A DNA stretch of 13,057 nt from JBFWQM01 sp050249455 (lineage in GTDB: Bacteria > Pseudomonadota > Alphaproteobacteria > MPNO01 > VGEU01): positions 1 to 13,057 of the forward strand of contig JBFWQM010000161.1 of assembly GCA_050249455.1 (NCBI GenBank). Reading direction: 5' to 3'. Made by a program: the position numbers and the translations under genes. Of this stretch, positions 6,957 through 12,986 are shown one piece after another. Each line of letters opens with the position of its first letter. The stretch's first letter is position 1. The notes beneath the pieces are model-generated. The model had not been told where the DNA came from, did not search any database, and saw nothing but the letters and a program-made list of their open reading frames with translations.

Positions 6957-7577
6957 TCAGCCGTGCCCGTGCCCCTCGGTGCGGCGCGCCACCGCGGCCG
7001 CCGGCTGGGTCAGCCGGTCGACATAGGCGATGCCGACCGCCGACAGGATGAAGGTGATGTGGATGATGGTCTGCCACATCACGCCGTTCTCGGTGAAGTT
7101 GGCGTTGGGCGAGCCCAGGTTGCCGGCCTCGATGAAGGTGCGCAGCAGGTGGATCGACGAGATGCCGATGATCGCCATCGCGAGCTTGATCTTGAGCACG
7201 CTGGCGTTGACGTGGCTCAGCCATTCCGGCTGGTCGGGGTGGCCCTGCAGCTTGAGCCGCGAGACGAACGTCTCGTAGCCGCCGACGATCACCATGATGA
7301 GGAGGTTGGAGATCATCACCACGTCGATCAGGCCGAGCACGATCAGCATGATCTGCTGCTCGCCGAACTCGTGGGCGTGCAGCACCAGGTGCCACAGCTC
7401 CTTGACGAACAGCAGCACGTAGACGCACTGCGCGACGATGAGGCCGAGATAGAGCGGCAGCTGCAGCCAGCGCGAGCCGAAGATCAGGGCGGGCAGCGGC
7501 TGCAGGCGTCGGGTTTCCGGATCGAGGGCCATCGGGTCGGGGATGAGCGGAACGCGAGTCGAGGCTTTAACTGCCAC
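6957..7577 (-). CDS. UPF0114/YqhA family membrane protein
   Basis: This 206-residue protein matches the YqhA/UPF0114 (TIGR00645-like) family of small inner-membrane proteins of unknown function. Family-like blocks are SRWLQLPLYLGLI (35-47), the long helix LIVLGLIDVVMISNLLIMVIVGGYETFVS (78-106), KIKLAMAIIGISSIHLLRTF (129-148) and a final membrane segment near 166-188. Four membrane helices are expected. The start is uncertain: GTG 7577 gives 206 residues and ATG 7532 gives 191, and neither has a clear ribosome site. The C-terminus ends in a His/Gly tail (GHGHG). It may be co-transcribed with the FkbM gene 66 bases upstream. The family is often listed with ion-channel-like or stress-associated proteins, but nothing here proves such a role. 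Confidence 0.85.
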   Translation of the reverse strand: MAVKASTRVPLIPDPMALDPETRRLQPLPALIFGSRWLQLPLYLGLIVAQCVYVLLFVKELWHLVLHAHEFGEQQIMLIVLGLIDVVMISNLLIMVIVGGYETFVSRLKLQGHPDQPEWLSHVNASVLKIKLAMAIIGISSIHLLRTFIEAGNLGSPNANFTENGVMWQTIIHITFILSAVGIAYVDRLTQPAAAVARRTEGHGHG

Positions 7578-7643
7578 CGCCGGCCGGCGTCTTCAAGGCG
7601 TGTTGCGGTTTGCCGCAATCGGCGCGAAGCCGCCGGCCGCCGC

Positions 7644-8513
7644 TCAGCGCGCCTGCAGCGCCGCGACGAAGCGCGCCGTCGCGTCGGCGGCCACGGCGCC
7701 GCGCTGCGCCAGGATCGCCAGGCAGCGGATCGCGAGGTCGAACGAGCCGTAGCAGCACTGCGCGACCGCGGCCAGCCGCCTGAGCCGGCCGTCGTCGAGG
7801 GCGTCGGGCCGGCGCAGGTCGCGGACGTAGACGACGTCGGCCTCCAGCAGCTGGTTCAGGCCGGCGTAGACGTCGTTGCCGATCATCGTCGGCGCGATCG
7901 CGCGCCGGTTGATCGCGGCGAAGGCGTGCGGCAGGAACCCGGCCTCGCGCAGCCACAGGTCGACCGCGCCGAACGGCGGCTGGCCGCGATAGAGCGGCAC
8001 GAACGACACCTCCGTGTGCACCGCCACCGCGCCGGCCAGCTTGGCGCGCGCGCCCTCGAACACCAGGCATTCGGCGCCCTGCACGTCGATCTTCAGGTAG
8101 TCGATCGCGTCCACCTCGGGGATGTCGTCGAGGCGGCGGGTGGCGACCGCCCGGGTCGCCGTCACCTCGCCCCATTCCGGGAAGCCGTGGAACAGGGCCA
8201 GCGCGTCGGGGTCCGGGGCCAGCAGGCTCGCCATGCCCGGCGCGCGGCAGAGGTGCAGCGTGTGCACGGCGCCGTCGCCGACCGCGTCGGGCAGGTAGGT
8301 CTCGTGCGGCCCGGCCGCCGCGCGCAGCCGCGCCAGCGCATCGGCCTGCGGCTCGAACCCGGTGACGCGCGCGAGGCCGAGGTCGAGCAGCGGCCGGTAC
8401 GGCGGCGCGCCGTCGATCGGGTTGGCGCCGACGTCGACGACGGCGATCGGGGCGTCCAGCCCCAGCACGGCGGCCAGCGCGCGGGCGGCGTCCGGCTTCG
8501 GGTCGTCCGGCAT
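7644..8513 (-). CDS. FkbM-type SAM-dependent methyltransferase
   Basis: The product has 289 residues from ATG 8513. The frame continues to 8540, but GGGGGA a few bases before 8513 supports the shorter form. SAM-binding motif I is VVDVGAN (25-31), and the acidic ribose position follows in GFEPQ (52-56). The FkbM hallmark DYLKIDVQGAE (138-148) is intact and is followed by HTEVSFVPLY (166-175). FkbM proteins O-methylate sugars or polyketide-type hydroxyls; in bacteria they often act on surface glycans. The C-terminal 90 residues are helical, with a Cys pair (C253-C254) of unknown meaning. No glycan genes lie nearby, so the acceptor is open. It probably leads the UPF0114 gene. Confidence 0.85.
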   Translation of the reverse strand: MPDDPKPDAARALAAVLGLDAPIAVVDVGANPIDGAPPYRPLLDLGLARVTGFEPQADALARLRAAAGPHETYLPDAVGDGAVHTLHLCRAPGMASLLAPDPDALALFHGFPEWGEVTATRAVATRRLDDIPEVDAIDYLKIDVQGAECLVFEGARAKLAGAVAVHTEVSFVPLYRGQPPFGAVDLWLREAGFLPHAFAAINRRAIAPTMIGNDVYAGLNQLLEADVVYVRDLRRPDALDDGRLRRLAAVAQCCYGSFDLAIRCLAILAQRGAVAADATARFVAALQAR

Positions 8514-8674
8514 CGTTTCCCCCGATCGGCGGTCGAGCAAGCGGCGGCATTATCCGTCGATCCGGGCGCGGCGGCGACCCCGATCGCGGGCGGCAAGTTT
8601 GCTGCCACCGCCGGACGATCGCCCTATATCATCGACGCCGTCAGCATCGCACCCAGCAGCCGAGGACTCGCCGC

Positions 8675-9550
8675 ATGAGCGCCGCATCCGACTACACGCC
8701 GCCGAAGGTCTGGACCTGGAACAAGGGCAGCGGCGGCCGCTTCGCCAACATCAACCGCCCGATCGCTGGCCCGACCCACGACAAGGAGCTGCCGGTCGGC
8801 CGCCACCCGCTGCAGCTCTATTCGCTCGGCACGCCGAACGGCCAGAAGGTCACCATCATGCTGGAGGAGCTGCTCGCCCTCGGCCACGCGGGCGCCGAAT
8901 ACGACGCCTGGCTGATCCGGATCGGCGAGGGCGACCAGTTCGGCAGCGGCTTCGTCGCCGTCAACCCGAACTCCAAGATCCCGGCGCTGGTCGACCGCAG
9001 CGGGCCCGAGCCGGTGCGCGTGTTCGAATCGGGCGCGATCCTGGTCCACCTCGCCGAGAAGTTCGGCGCGCTGCTGCCCAAGGCCGGCGCGGCGCGCGCC
9101 GAGTGCCTCTCATGGCTGTTCTGGCAGATGGGCAGCGCGCCCTATCTCGGCGGCGGCTTCGGTCATTTCTACGCCTACGCCCCGGTCAAGATCGAGTACG
9201 CCATCGACCGCTTCGCGATGGAGGTCAAGCGCCAGCTCGACGTGCTCGACCGCCGGCTGGCGGAGACGCCCTACGTCGCCGGCGACGAGTACACCATCGC
9301 CGACATCGCGATCTGGCCGTGGTACGGCGGCGTCGCCAAGAACCTGCTCTACGGCGGCGCCGAGTTCCTCGCCGCGCAGGACTACAAGAACGTCCAGCGC
9401 TGGACCGACCAGATCGCCGCCCGCCCCGCCGTGCGCCGCGGCCGCATCGTCAACCGCCTCCAGGGCGACCCCGCCCAGCAGCTCCGCGAGCGCCACGACG
9501 CCAGCGACTTCGAGCTCCGGACGCAGGACAAGCTGGAGGGGAAGGGGTAG
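8675..9550 (+). CDS. yghU: Glutathione S-transferase family protein YghU (disulfide-bond oxidoreductase)
   Basis: This 291-residue protein is recognisably orthologous to E. coli YghU, a Nu-class glutathione transferase with disulfide-bond reductase activity that binds two glutathiones per monomer. Near-identical blocks run in order: VWTWNKGSGGRFANINRP (12-29), the thioredoxin-fold glutathione site LYSLGTPNGQKVTIMLEELL (48-67), NPNSKIPAL, VFESGAILVHLAEKFG, then the helical domain block GGGFGHFYAYAPVKIEYAI. The C-terminal tail ends RERHDASDFE, as in YghU. GAGGA (8662-8666) precedes the ATG by eight bases. It is a cytosolic thiol-redox/detoxification enzyme. It ends 22 bases before the convergent hsdS-like gene and marks the left edge of the AT-richer island. 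Its codon use is GC-rich like the chromosome. Confidence 0.95.
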   Translation: MSAASDYTPPKVWTWNKGSGGRFANINRPIAGPTHDKELPVGRHPLQLYSLGTPNGQKVTIMLEELLALGHAGAEYDAWLIRIGEGDQFGSGFVAVNPNSKIPALVDRSGPEPVRVFESGAILVHLAEKFGALLPKAGAARAECLSWLFWQMGSAPYLGGGFGHFYAYAPVKIEYAIDRFAMEVKRQLDVLDRRLAETPYVAGDEYTIADIAIWPWYGGVAKNLLYGGAEFLAAQDYKNVQRWTDQIAARPAVRRGRIVNRLQGDPAQQLRERHDASDFELRTQDKLEGKG

Positions 9551-9572
9551 GGGATCGATAAATGTATAACGC

Positions 9573-10250
9573 TCAACCCAAAATTAACTGAGTGATTTTA
9601 TTCGCACATGATGCAAAAATTTCTTCGCCTTTGCGAGTTTCTCTGATGGCTGAACGTAATTGAAGGGACAACTCATTGCGCTGTCGTAATATGGTGTTTG
9701 GTAATCTAAGGTCCATCAAAACGCTTTGATGTATTCTTGGATGATGGCCCCCTTCTTGAGATTGCTTAAATGCCGTCTGAACGGAATCGGACAGCAAAAA
9801 TGGCACAAGAAAGGCGATGTCTTCACCGGGCTCTTTCGGCTCCAATATGTAAAATTCAGTGGAACAAACGACTTGTGCCTTAAATCGTTGCAGCAATTCG
9901 TCATCAACTAAAGCGATTTGTTTGAGGTAAGTTCGAAGCCTGGAAACGATAACATTTCCATTTGCTAGTGGCCTTTTTACACTCCCGACCTCGGCTCCCA
10001 TTGTCGGCGCCCCACTGAAATAGATACGTCCCTCTACGGCGTGAGTAGTGTCCAGGACGATGAAAGGCTGGTCGGCGGTATTACGATGCGCTGGGTTTAC
10101 GGTTATGCGTACCAAACGTGCCAAATCAGTCAGGGCAACTGTGTCCCGGAGCTCAACAGACAGCGCGCTACGTCGCGTGCTGTATCGTTCCGGTGCTAGC
10201 ACCGCTGCATTGTCGAGTTGAGTGACTGCCGAGGTCCAACAGATCGCCAT
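9573..10250 (-). CDS. Half-size restriction-modification specificity subunit (HsdS-like, one TRD)
   Basis: The product has 225 residues. The start is ATG 10250, which shares its A with the hsdM stop (TAATG); a TTG at 10262 would add four residues but has less support. The middle has the target-recognition-domain signature: LARLVRITVNPAH, PFIVLDTTHAVEGRI, a GNVIVSRLRTYLKQIAL strand, then CSTEFYILEP. A helical segment rich in charged residues follows (RNELSLQLRSAIRETRKGEE). Full Type I HsdS carries two TRDs in roughly 400-450 residues, and this protein carries one, like S subunits of AhdI-type enzymes. In such systems two copies dimerise on two M subunits and read an interrupted palindrome. The exact target cannot be predicted. 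It is translationally coupled to hsdM and shows no frameshift, so the short length looks native. Confidence 0.82.
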   Translation of the reverse strand: MAICWTSAVTQLDNAAVLAPERYSTRRSALSVELRDTVALTDLARLVRITVNPAHRNTADQPFIVLDTTHAVEGRIYFSGAPTMGAEVGSVKRPLANGNVIVSRLRTYLKQIALVDDELLQRFKAQVVCSTEFYILEPKEPGEDIAFLVPFLLSDSVQTAFKQSQEGGHHPRIHQSVLMDLRLPNTILRQRNELSLQLRSAIRETRKGEEIFASCANKITQLILG

Positions 10251-11509
10251 TAGCGTCCCCAAGCATGCAGTTCTTGAAAACCGGTAGCAATGGGTTCGAG
10301 ATCATGATCTAGGCGCTTCCATAGTGGCGCGTCGCCCAAATCAGATGCAATACGAACGTGGTTTCCTCGCGAATCCTTGCCTTCTTTCTCGCTCATTGCA
10401 AAGAATATCGGCAATGATCTCTCATCTTCTGACCGCTTTTTCTGCAAAAAAACAATACCGGTTTTTTGTTGGGTGTGCGGCATAAACATATTCCTGCCAA
10501 TGCCAACTACAGCCGCAATGTGACAACGCTTCAACATCCATTGACGAACATAGGTGAAAACAGCTGACGACAGTTTATTGTGCGGAAGTACAATAGCCAT
10601 TCTGCCGCCAGGTTTTAGTAGATGAATACAACGTTCTATAAATAATATATCTCGTTCAACACGATTCCGATTTTGAGAGAGATCGTATTTTTGAAGAATG
10701 CTGCGCTCTTGAATTTCTCCGGCAAATGGCGGATTTGTCAGGATTACATCAAATATTCCATTATTTCTAGTTTTACTATGTGTTGCTTTTTCTATAGTTA
10801 ATAAATTTTCTGGATTTATGAATAAATCATGACGGCTCTCAACAGAAAGAGAGTTTAATCTAAAAACATTTGGAGAATTTATTCCAGAAATTATGAGCAA
10901 TGAACGAGCTATGCTAGTAGCTCGTTCATCCATGTCGAATCCCCATAAGTTCGATTTTAAATCACCAACGGTATGTCCATCTCGTTTCATATGATGTAAT
11001 GCGTGCATTAAAAAACCACCTGAGCCACAAGCAGGATCAGCGACAATCTCATCGGCCTGCGGATTCACCATTCGGACGCACATTTCGATCAAGTGGCGAG
11101 GGGTAAAATACTGTCCTTTATTCCCTTTCATTGATTTTGATACGATGAACTCAAAGAATTCGTCCAGCGCTTGTAGGCTGTTGTCACCAATGGTATGGCG
11201 TTGCAATTCATTTATACAAATATCTAAATGTTCAGGCGCCAAATTAATGGTGGGCAAGGGTAACAACACTCCAGGCCACTTAACTTCTGCTTTACGCAAT
11301 AATGTTTTTATACGTTCAAAAGTCTGTTGAATGTCACCGTCAGTACGAAATAAAGGCTCTTTGGAAAATTTTTCATCATACAGCTTTGCAATTGTTAACT
11401 TAAAAATCTCCTGAAACTCGTCCTGCCCCGAATTTGCCAGGACCAGTTCTTCAAGCCGCATGAATACCGACTGAAGGTTATCTGTACGGCTATGGTGGCG
11501 CTTCGCCAT
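10250..11509 (-). CDS. Type I-like N6-adenine DNA methyltransferase (HsdM-like)
   Basis: The product has 419 residues from ATG 11509. The frame is open to 11683, but that would run through the probable promoter, an operator and the divergent regulator gene. A helical N-terminal region (about 1-125) precedes GQYFTPRHLI (132-141), then SAM motif I DPACGSGGF (158-166) and catalytic motif IV NPPF (259-262), which defines the gamma-class N6-adenine methylases. HLLKPGGRMAIVLP (296-309) and RNMFMPHTQQKTGIVFL continue the fold. No nuclease or helicase domain is fused. It is somewhat shorter than classical Type I HsdM. With the half-S protein it should form an M2S2-type complex that marks host DNA. 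Base composition is clearly AT-richer than yghU or the genes to its left, pointing to horizontal origin. Confidence 0.92.
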   Translation of the reverse strand: MAKRHHSRTDNLQSVFMRLEELVLANSGQDEFQEIFKLTIAKLYDEKFSKEPLFRTDGDIQQTFERIKTLLRKAEVKWPGVLLPLPTINLAPEHLDICINELQRHTIGDNSLQALDEFFEFIVSKSMKGNKGQYFTPRHLIEMCVRMVNPQADEIVADPACGSGGFLMHALHHMKRDGHTVGDLKSNLWGFDMDERATSIARSLLIISGINSPNVFRLNSLSVESRHDLFINPENLLTIEKATHSKTRNNGIFDVILTNPPFAGEIQERSILQKYDLSQNRNRVERDILFIERCIHLLKPGGRMAIVLPHNKLSSAVFTYVRQWMLKRCHIAAVVGIGRNMFMPHTQQKTGIVFLQKKRSEDERSLPIFFAMSEKEGKDSRGNHVRIASDLGDAPLWKRLDHDLEPIATGFQELHAWGR

Positions 11510-11521
11510 TGCCTCGCCCGA

Positions 11522-11537
11522 TTTGACGTTCGTCAAA
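11522..11537. promoter_or_regulatory. Inverted-repeat operator candidate before hsdM
   Basis: TTTGACG (11522-11528), two bases, CGTCAAA (11531-11537) is a perfect 7-2-7 inverted repeat. It lies at the predicted hsdM transcription start and 13 bases before its ATG. The two-base spacer is too tight for an RNA hairpin, so a DNA-bound dimer such as the divergent XRE regulator is the simplest reading. Confidence 0.5.
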
Positions 11538-11540
11538 ACA

Positions 11541-11569
11541 TCAATAAAAAGCGAATTCGGGTTTGTCAA
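11541..11569 (-). promoter_or_regulatory. Predicted promoter of hsdM-hsdS
   Basis: Read leftward, a perfect -35 TTGACA (11569-11564) is followed by 17 bases and TATTGA (11546-11541). The spacer holds the palindrome CGAATTCG (11552-11559). The start would fall near 11534, about 25 bases before ATG 11509, supporting that start codon. The -10 box matches the consensus at only three of six positions. Confidence 0.5.
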
Positions 11570-11572
11570 TCT

Positions 11573-11596
11573 GATTCGCTGATAATCCTTCGAATC
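11573..11596. promoter_or_regulatory. Inverted repeat around a -10-like box of the XRE-nuclease operon
   Basis: GATTCG (11573-11578) and CGAATC (11591-11596) flank GATAAT (11581-11586), a 5/6 match to a rightward -10 box. No good -35 stands at 16-18 bases. This may be an autoregulated, activator-dependent promoter for the regulator and nuclease genes, but support is weak. Confidence 0.35.
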
Positions 11597-11611
11597 GTTT
11601 TGCGAGGTTGG

Positions 11612-11890
11612 GTGCGCCACCCAGGCCAACTCTGGATAGCTGCCAAAGTCCGGTCGCGTCGAATCCAAAGGGGTTTGACGCAAGGCGAACTCGCACGGGC
11701 GTTGGGGAAGCCACAGTCCTTCATTTCAAAGTTGGAAACGGCGGAAAGGCGCCTCGACTTCCTGGAAGCGGTTCGACTGGCGCAGGTGCTCGGCTTCGAC
11801 ATCTTGGAATTGGTACCGCCGGAAGATTGGGACGACGAGGAATCAAGTGACTACACAAATTTCGGAAAAAATTCTAGACAACCTCGCTAA
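11612..11890 (+). CDS. XRE-family helix-turn-helix regulator of the R-M locus (controller-like)
   Basis: This 92-residue protein consists mainly of one XRE/Cro-C1 helix-turn-helix domain (about residues 8-66), with LTQGELARALGKPQSF and ISKLETAERRLDFLEAVRLA as the core. An acidic tail (EDWDDEESSD) follows. I chose GTG 11612 because GAGG (11604-11607) precedes it and the HTH starts soon after. A longer frame to 11492 would cross the hsdM start and both promoters. Small XRE proteins called C proteins regulate many Type II systems: they delay the nuclease and curb the methylase after entry into a new host. This one is divergent from hsdM and overlaps the nuclease gene by 44 bases, the right position for that role. 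It is not closely C.AhdI-like by eye. Its first 200 bases look GC-richer than both neighbours. Confidence 0.8.
   Translation: MRHPGQLWIAAKVRSRRIQRGLTQGELARALGKPQSFISKLETAERRLDFLEAVRLAQVLGFDILELVPPEDWDDEESSDYTNFGKNSRQPR
11837..11840 (+). promoter_or_regulatory. Ribosome site inside the regulator gene, for the nuclease GTG start
   Basis: GAGG at 11837-11840 lies six bases before GTG 11847, within the XRE coding sequence. It supports a GTG start and coupled translation of the two overlapping genes. Confidence 0.5.
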
Positions 11891-12689
11891 GCAACTGAGA
11901 CCGCTTCTTGGTGTTCAGTTCCACTCTTTAGCGCTACCTCTTGTCGCTCTCCAGGCATTTGAGCCATCGCAAGTTGGTACAATAGTCGGGACTTTGATGG
12001 ATGCGCTCATTCCTCATCTGCCCAATGCCAAGGAGCTCGGGCTTACCAAGGGTGCCGGAATACTAGGTGAACGCGAAGGCTACCCAGATTATGTTCACAA
12101 CAGCGGGTATCGGTTCGAGTTGAAGCTTATATATGTGGACAATCCTAAACTTGTAATGAAGCGTCCCCCAACGCGGCGGGAGCCATCGGCGCGATTGACA
12201 CAGAAAGTCACAGTTAAAAATGTAAATCCCATGACCGATGCGATGTTATTGATTTCGTATCAACTTCAACCGAGTAGCGAGAACAAAGATGCGGTAAGCC
12301 CAACTATCATCGACTACCGCGTATTTTCAATGATTGACCTTATTATTGCGCGTGATCGACGTTTGATTGAATCAGGAGGTCGATGGTTCGGCAATTACGA
12401 GACGCCTGCTGTAATTAGTAAGATTGGGAAAGTCAAAATAGCAAGGAATATGCCATTGGATACATCAGTTTATGGCCGCAAAGAGTCAGAAGGAAAAGAT
12501 TTCAATGAGGATACAAATTTTGGAAAATTAAAACGTATTCCTCATATTGGATTACAGAGATTTATTAAAGAATGTCAGGCGCTGAGTGTTGGGGTTTCGG
12601 TTGATCGAATCGAGCAAATTCCGGAAGTAACAGATGACGATGAGTTACCAAAGCTTTTAGATATTGTTAAAAATAGACGAAAAGATTAG
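11847..12689 (+). CDS. Putative standalone PD-(D/E)XK restriction endonuclease
   Basis: This 280-residue protein starts at GTG 11847, inside the 3' end of the XRE gene. I do not recognise its family by name. It carries a nuclease signature: P80-D81, nine residues, then E91-L-K93 in a strand-like FELKLIYVD. This is the arrangement PD-X(n)-(D/E)XK of Mg-dependent restriction enzymes, with E75 and E77 just ahead as further metal-site candidates. The N-terminus is helical. The region 119-170 (VTVKNVNPMTDAMLLISYQL... IIDYRVFSMIDLIIARD) has alternating strands and helices as expected for the fold. The C-terminus is charged. No helicase or translocase motif is present. Position beside hsdM/hsdS and coupling to a regulator make it the probable cutting subunit. 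Codon use is AT-rich. Confidence 0.65.
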   Translation: MTTQISEKILDNLAKQLRPLLGVQFHSLALPLVALQAFEPSQVGTIVGTLMDALIPHLPNAKELGLTKGAGILGEREGYPDYVHNSGYRFELKLIYVDNPKLVMKRPPTRREPSARLTQKVTVKNVNPMTDAMLLISYQLQPSSENKDAVSPTIIDYRVFSMIDLIIARDRRLIESGGRWFGNYETPAVISKIGKVKIARNMPLDTSVYGRKESEGKDFNEDTNFGKLKRIPHIGLQRFIKECQALSVGVSVDRIEQIPEVTDDDELPKLLDIVKNRRKD

Positions 12690-12777
12690 GAAATATTTTC
12701 GTTTCATTGAATTCTTAAAAAATGTCCTTTGGAGTAGTGTGGGCTGATTTTTGGCTTCTTGACCCGACTTATGGATG

Positions 12778-12801
12778 ATCTCGCCGGGAACGAACGAGAT
12801 T
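12778..12801 (+). terminator. Weak hairpin after the nuclease gene
   Basis: ATCTCG (12778-12783) pairs with CGAGAT (12795-12800) around an 11-base loop. It is followed on the plus strand by the T-rich TCTGTTTGTT. It could end the XRE-nuclease transcript before it runs antisense into tRNA-Thr. The stem is short, so this is tentative. Confidence 0.3.
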
Positions 12802-12816
12802 CTGTTTGTTAGATGT

Positions 12817-12893
12817 TGGTGCCGGATGAGGGATTCGAACCCCCGACCTTCTGATTACAAATCAGCTGCTCTACCAGACTGAGCTAATCCGGC
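12817..12893 (-). tRNA. tRNA-Thr (anticodon UGU), CCA encoded
   Basis: The 77-base cloverleaf reads leftward from 12893. The acceptor stem GCCGGAT pairs with ATCCGGC, the D arm is GCTC/GAGC, and the T arm is GGGGG-TTCGAAT-CCCTC. The anticodon loop TTTGTAA gives TGT for ACA threonine codons. ACCA is encoded at the 3' end (12820-12817). The G27-A43 pair is unpaired, as also seen in E. coli tRNA-Thr(UGU). Its 3' end faces the AT-rich R-M island, the usual side for island insertion. Confidence 0.96.
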
Positions 12894-12902
12894 GTCGTGG
12901 CG

Positions 12903-12931
12903 ACGATAGCTTTCCGCTTGCCGGCCGGCAA
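12903..12931 (-). promoter_or_regulatory. Predicted promoter of tRNA-Thr
   Basis: Read leftward, TTGCCG (12931-12926), 17 bases, then TATCGT (12908-12903) gives two 4/6 matches at ideal spacing, ending nine bases before the mature 5' end. The -35 box lies inside the 12917-12932 palindrome. Confidence 0.45.
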
Positions 12932-12932
12932 G
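12917..12932. repeat. Perfect 16-bp palindrome CTTGCCGGCCGGCAAG
   Basis: An uninterrupted self-complementary 16-mer sits between the divergent tRNA-Thr and the rightward partial gene. It overlaps the tRNA -35 box. It may be a regulator site, but GC-rich palindromes also arise by chance in this genome. Confidence 0.4.
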
Positions 12933-12986
12933 GCGAGGGGGAGGATCGGCGCGGCGGCGGGATGCGCGGGGGGAGGCGGAGGAAAC

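Noticed and set aside
8599..8630. Promoter for yghU (TTGCTG ... TATATC)
   Set aside because: The spacer is 20 bases, too long for a normal sigma70 promoter. The TATATC alone is not enough.
6918..8678. 586-codon plus-strand open frame opposite the UPF0114 and FkbM genes
   Set aside because: The Arg/Val/Asp/Gly-rich translation has no recognisable motif. The minus-strand genes explain the stretch fully.
9551..9572. Possible att repeat of the tRNA-Thr T-loop at the left island edge
   Set aside because: The match is a gapped 8-9 bases in a G-rich stretch, far shorter than usual tRNA attachment cores.
11492..11611. 40-residue N-terminal extension of the XRE regulator
   Set aside because: It overlaps the divergent hsdM start and control region. 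The HTH begins only after the GTG at 11612, which has a ribosome site.
11510..11683. 58-residue N-terminal extension of HsdM
   Set aside because: It would cross a TTGACA promoter, the 7-2-7 inverted repeat and the XRE coding region. The extension does not resemble HsdM, whereas the sequence from ATG 11509 does.
9573..12689. CRISPR array or insertion sequence within the AT-rich island
   Set aside because: No regularly spaced repeats, no transposase-like protein and no terminal inverted repeats were seen.
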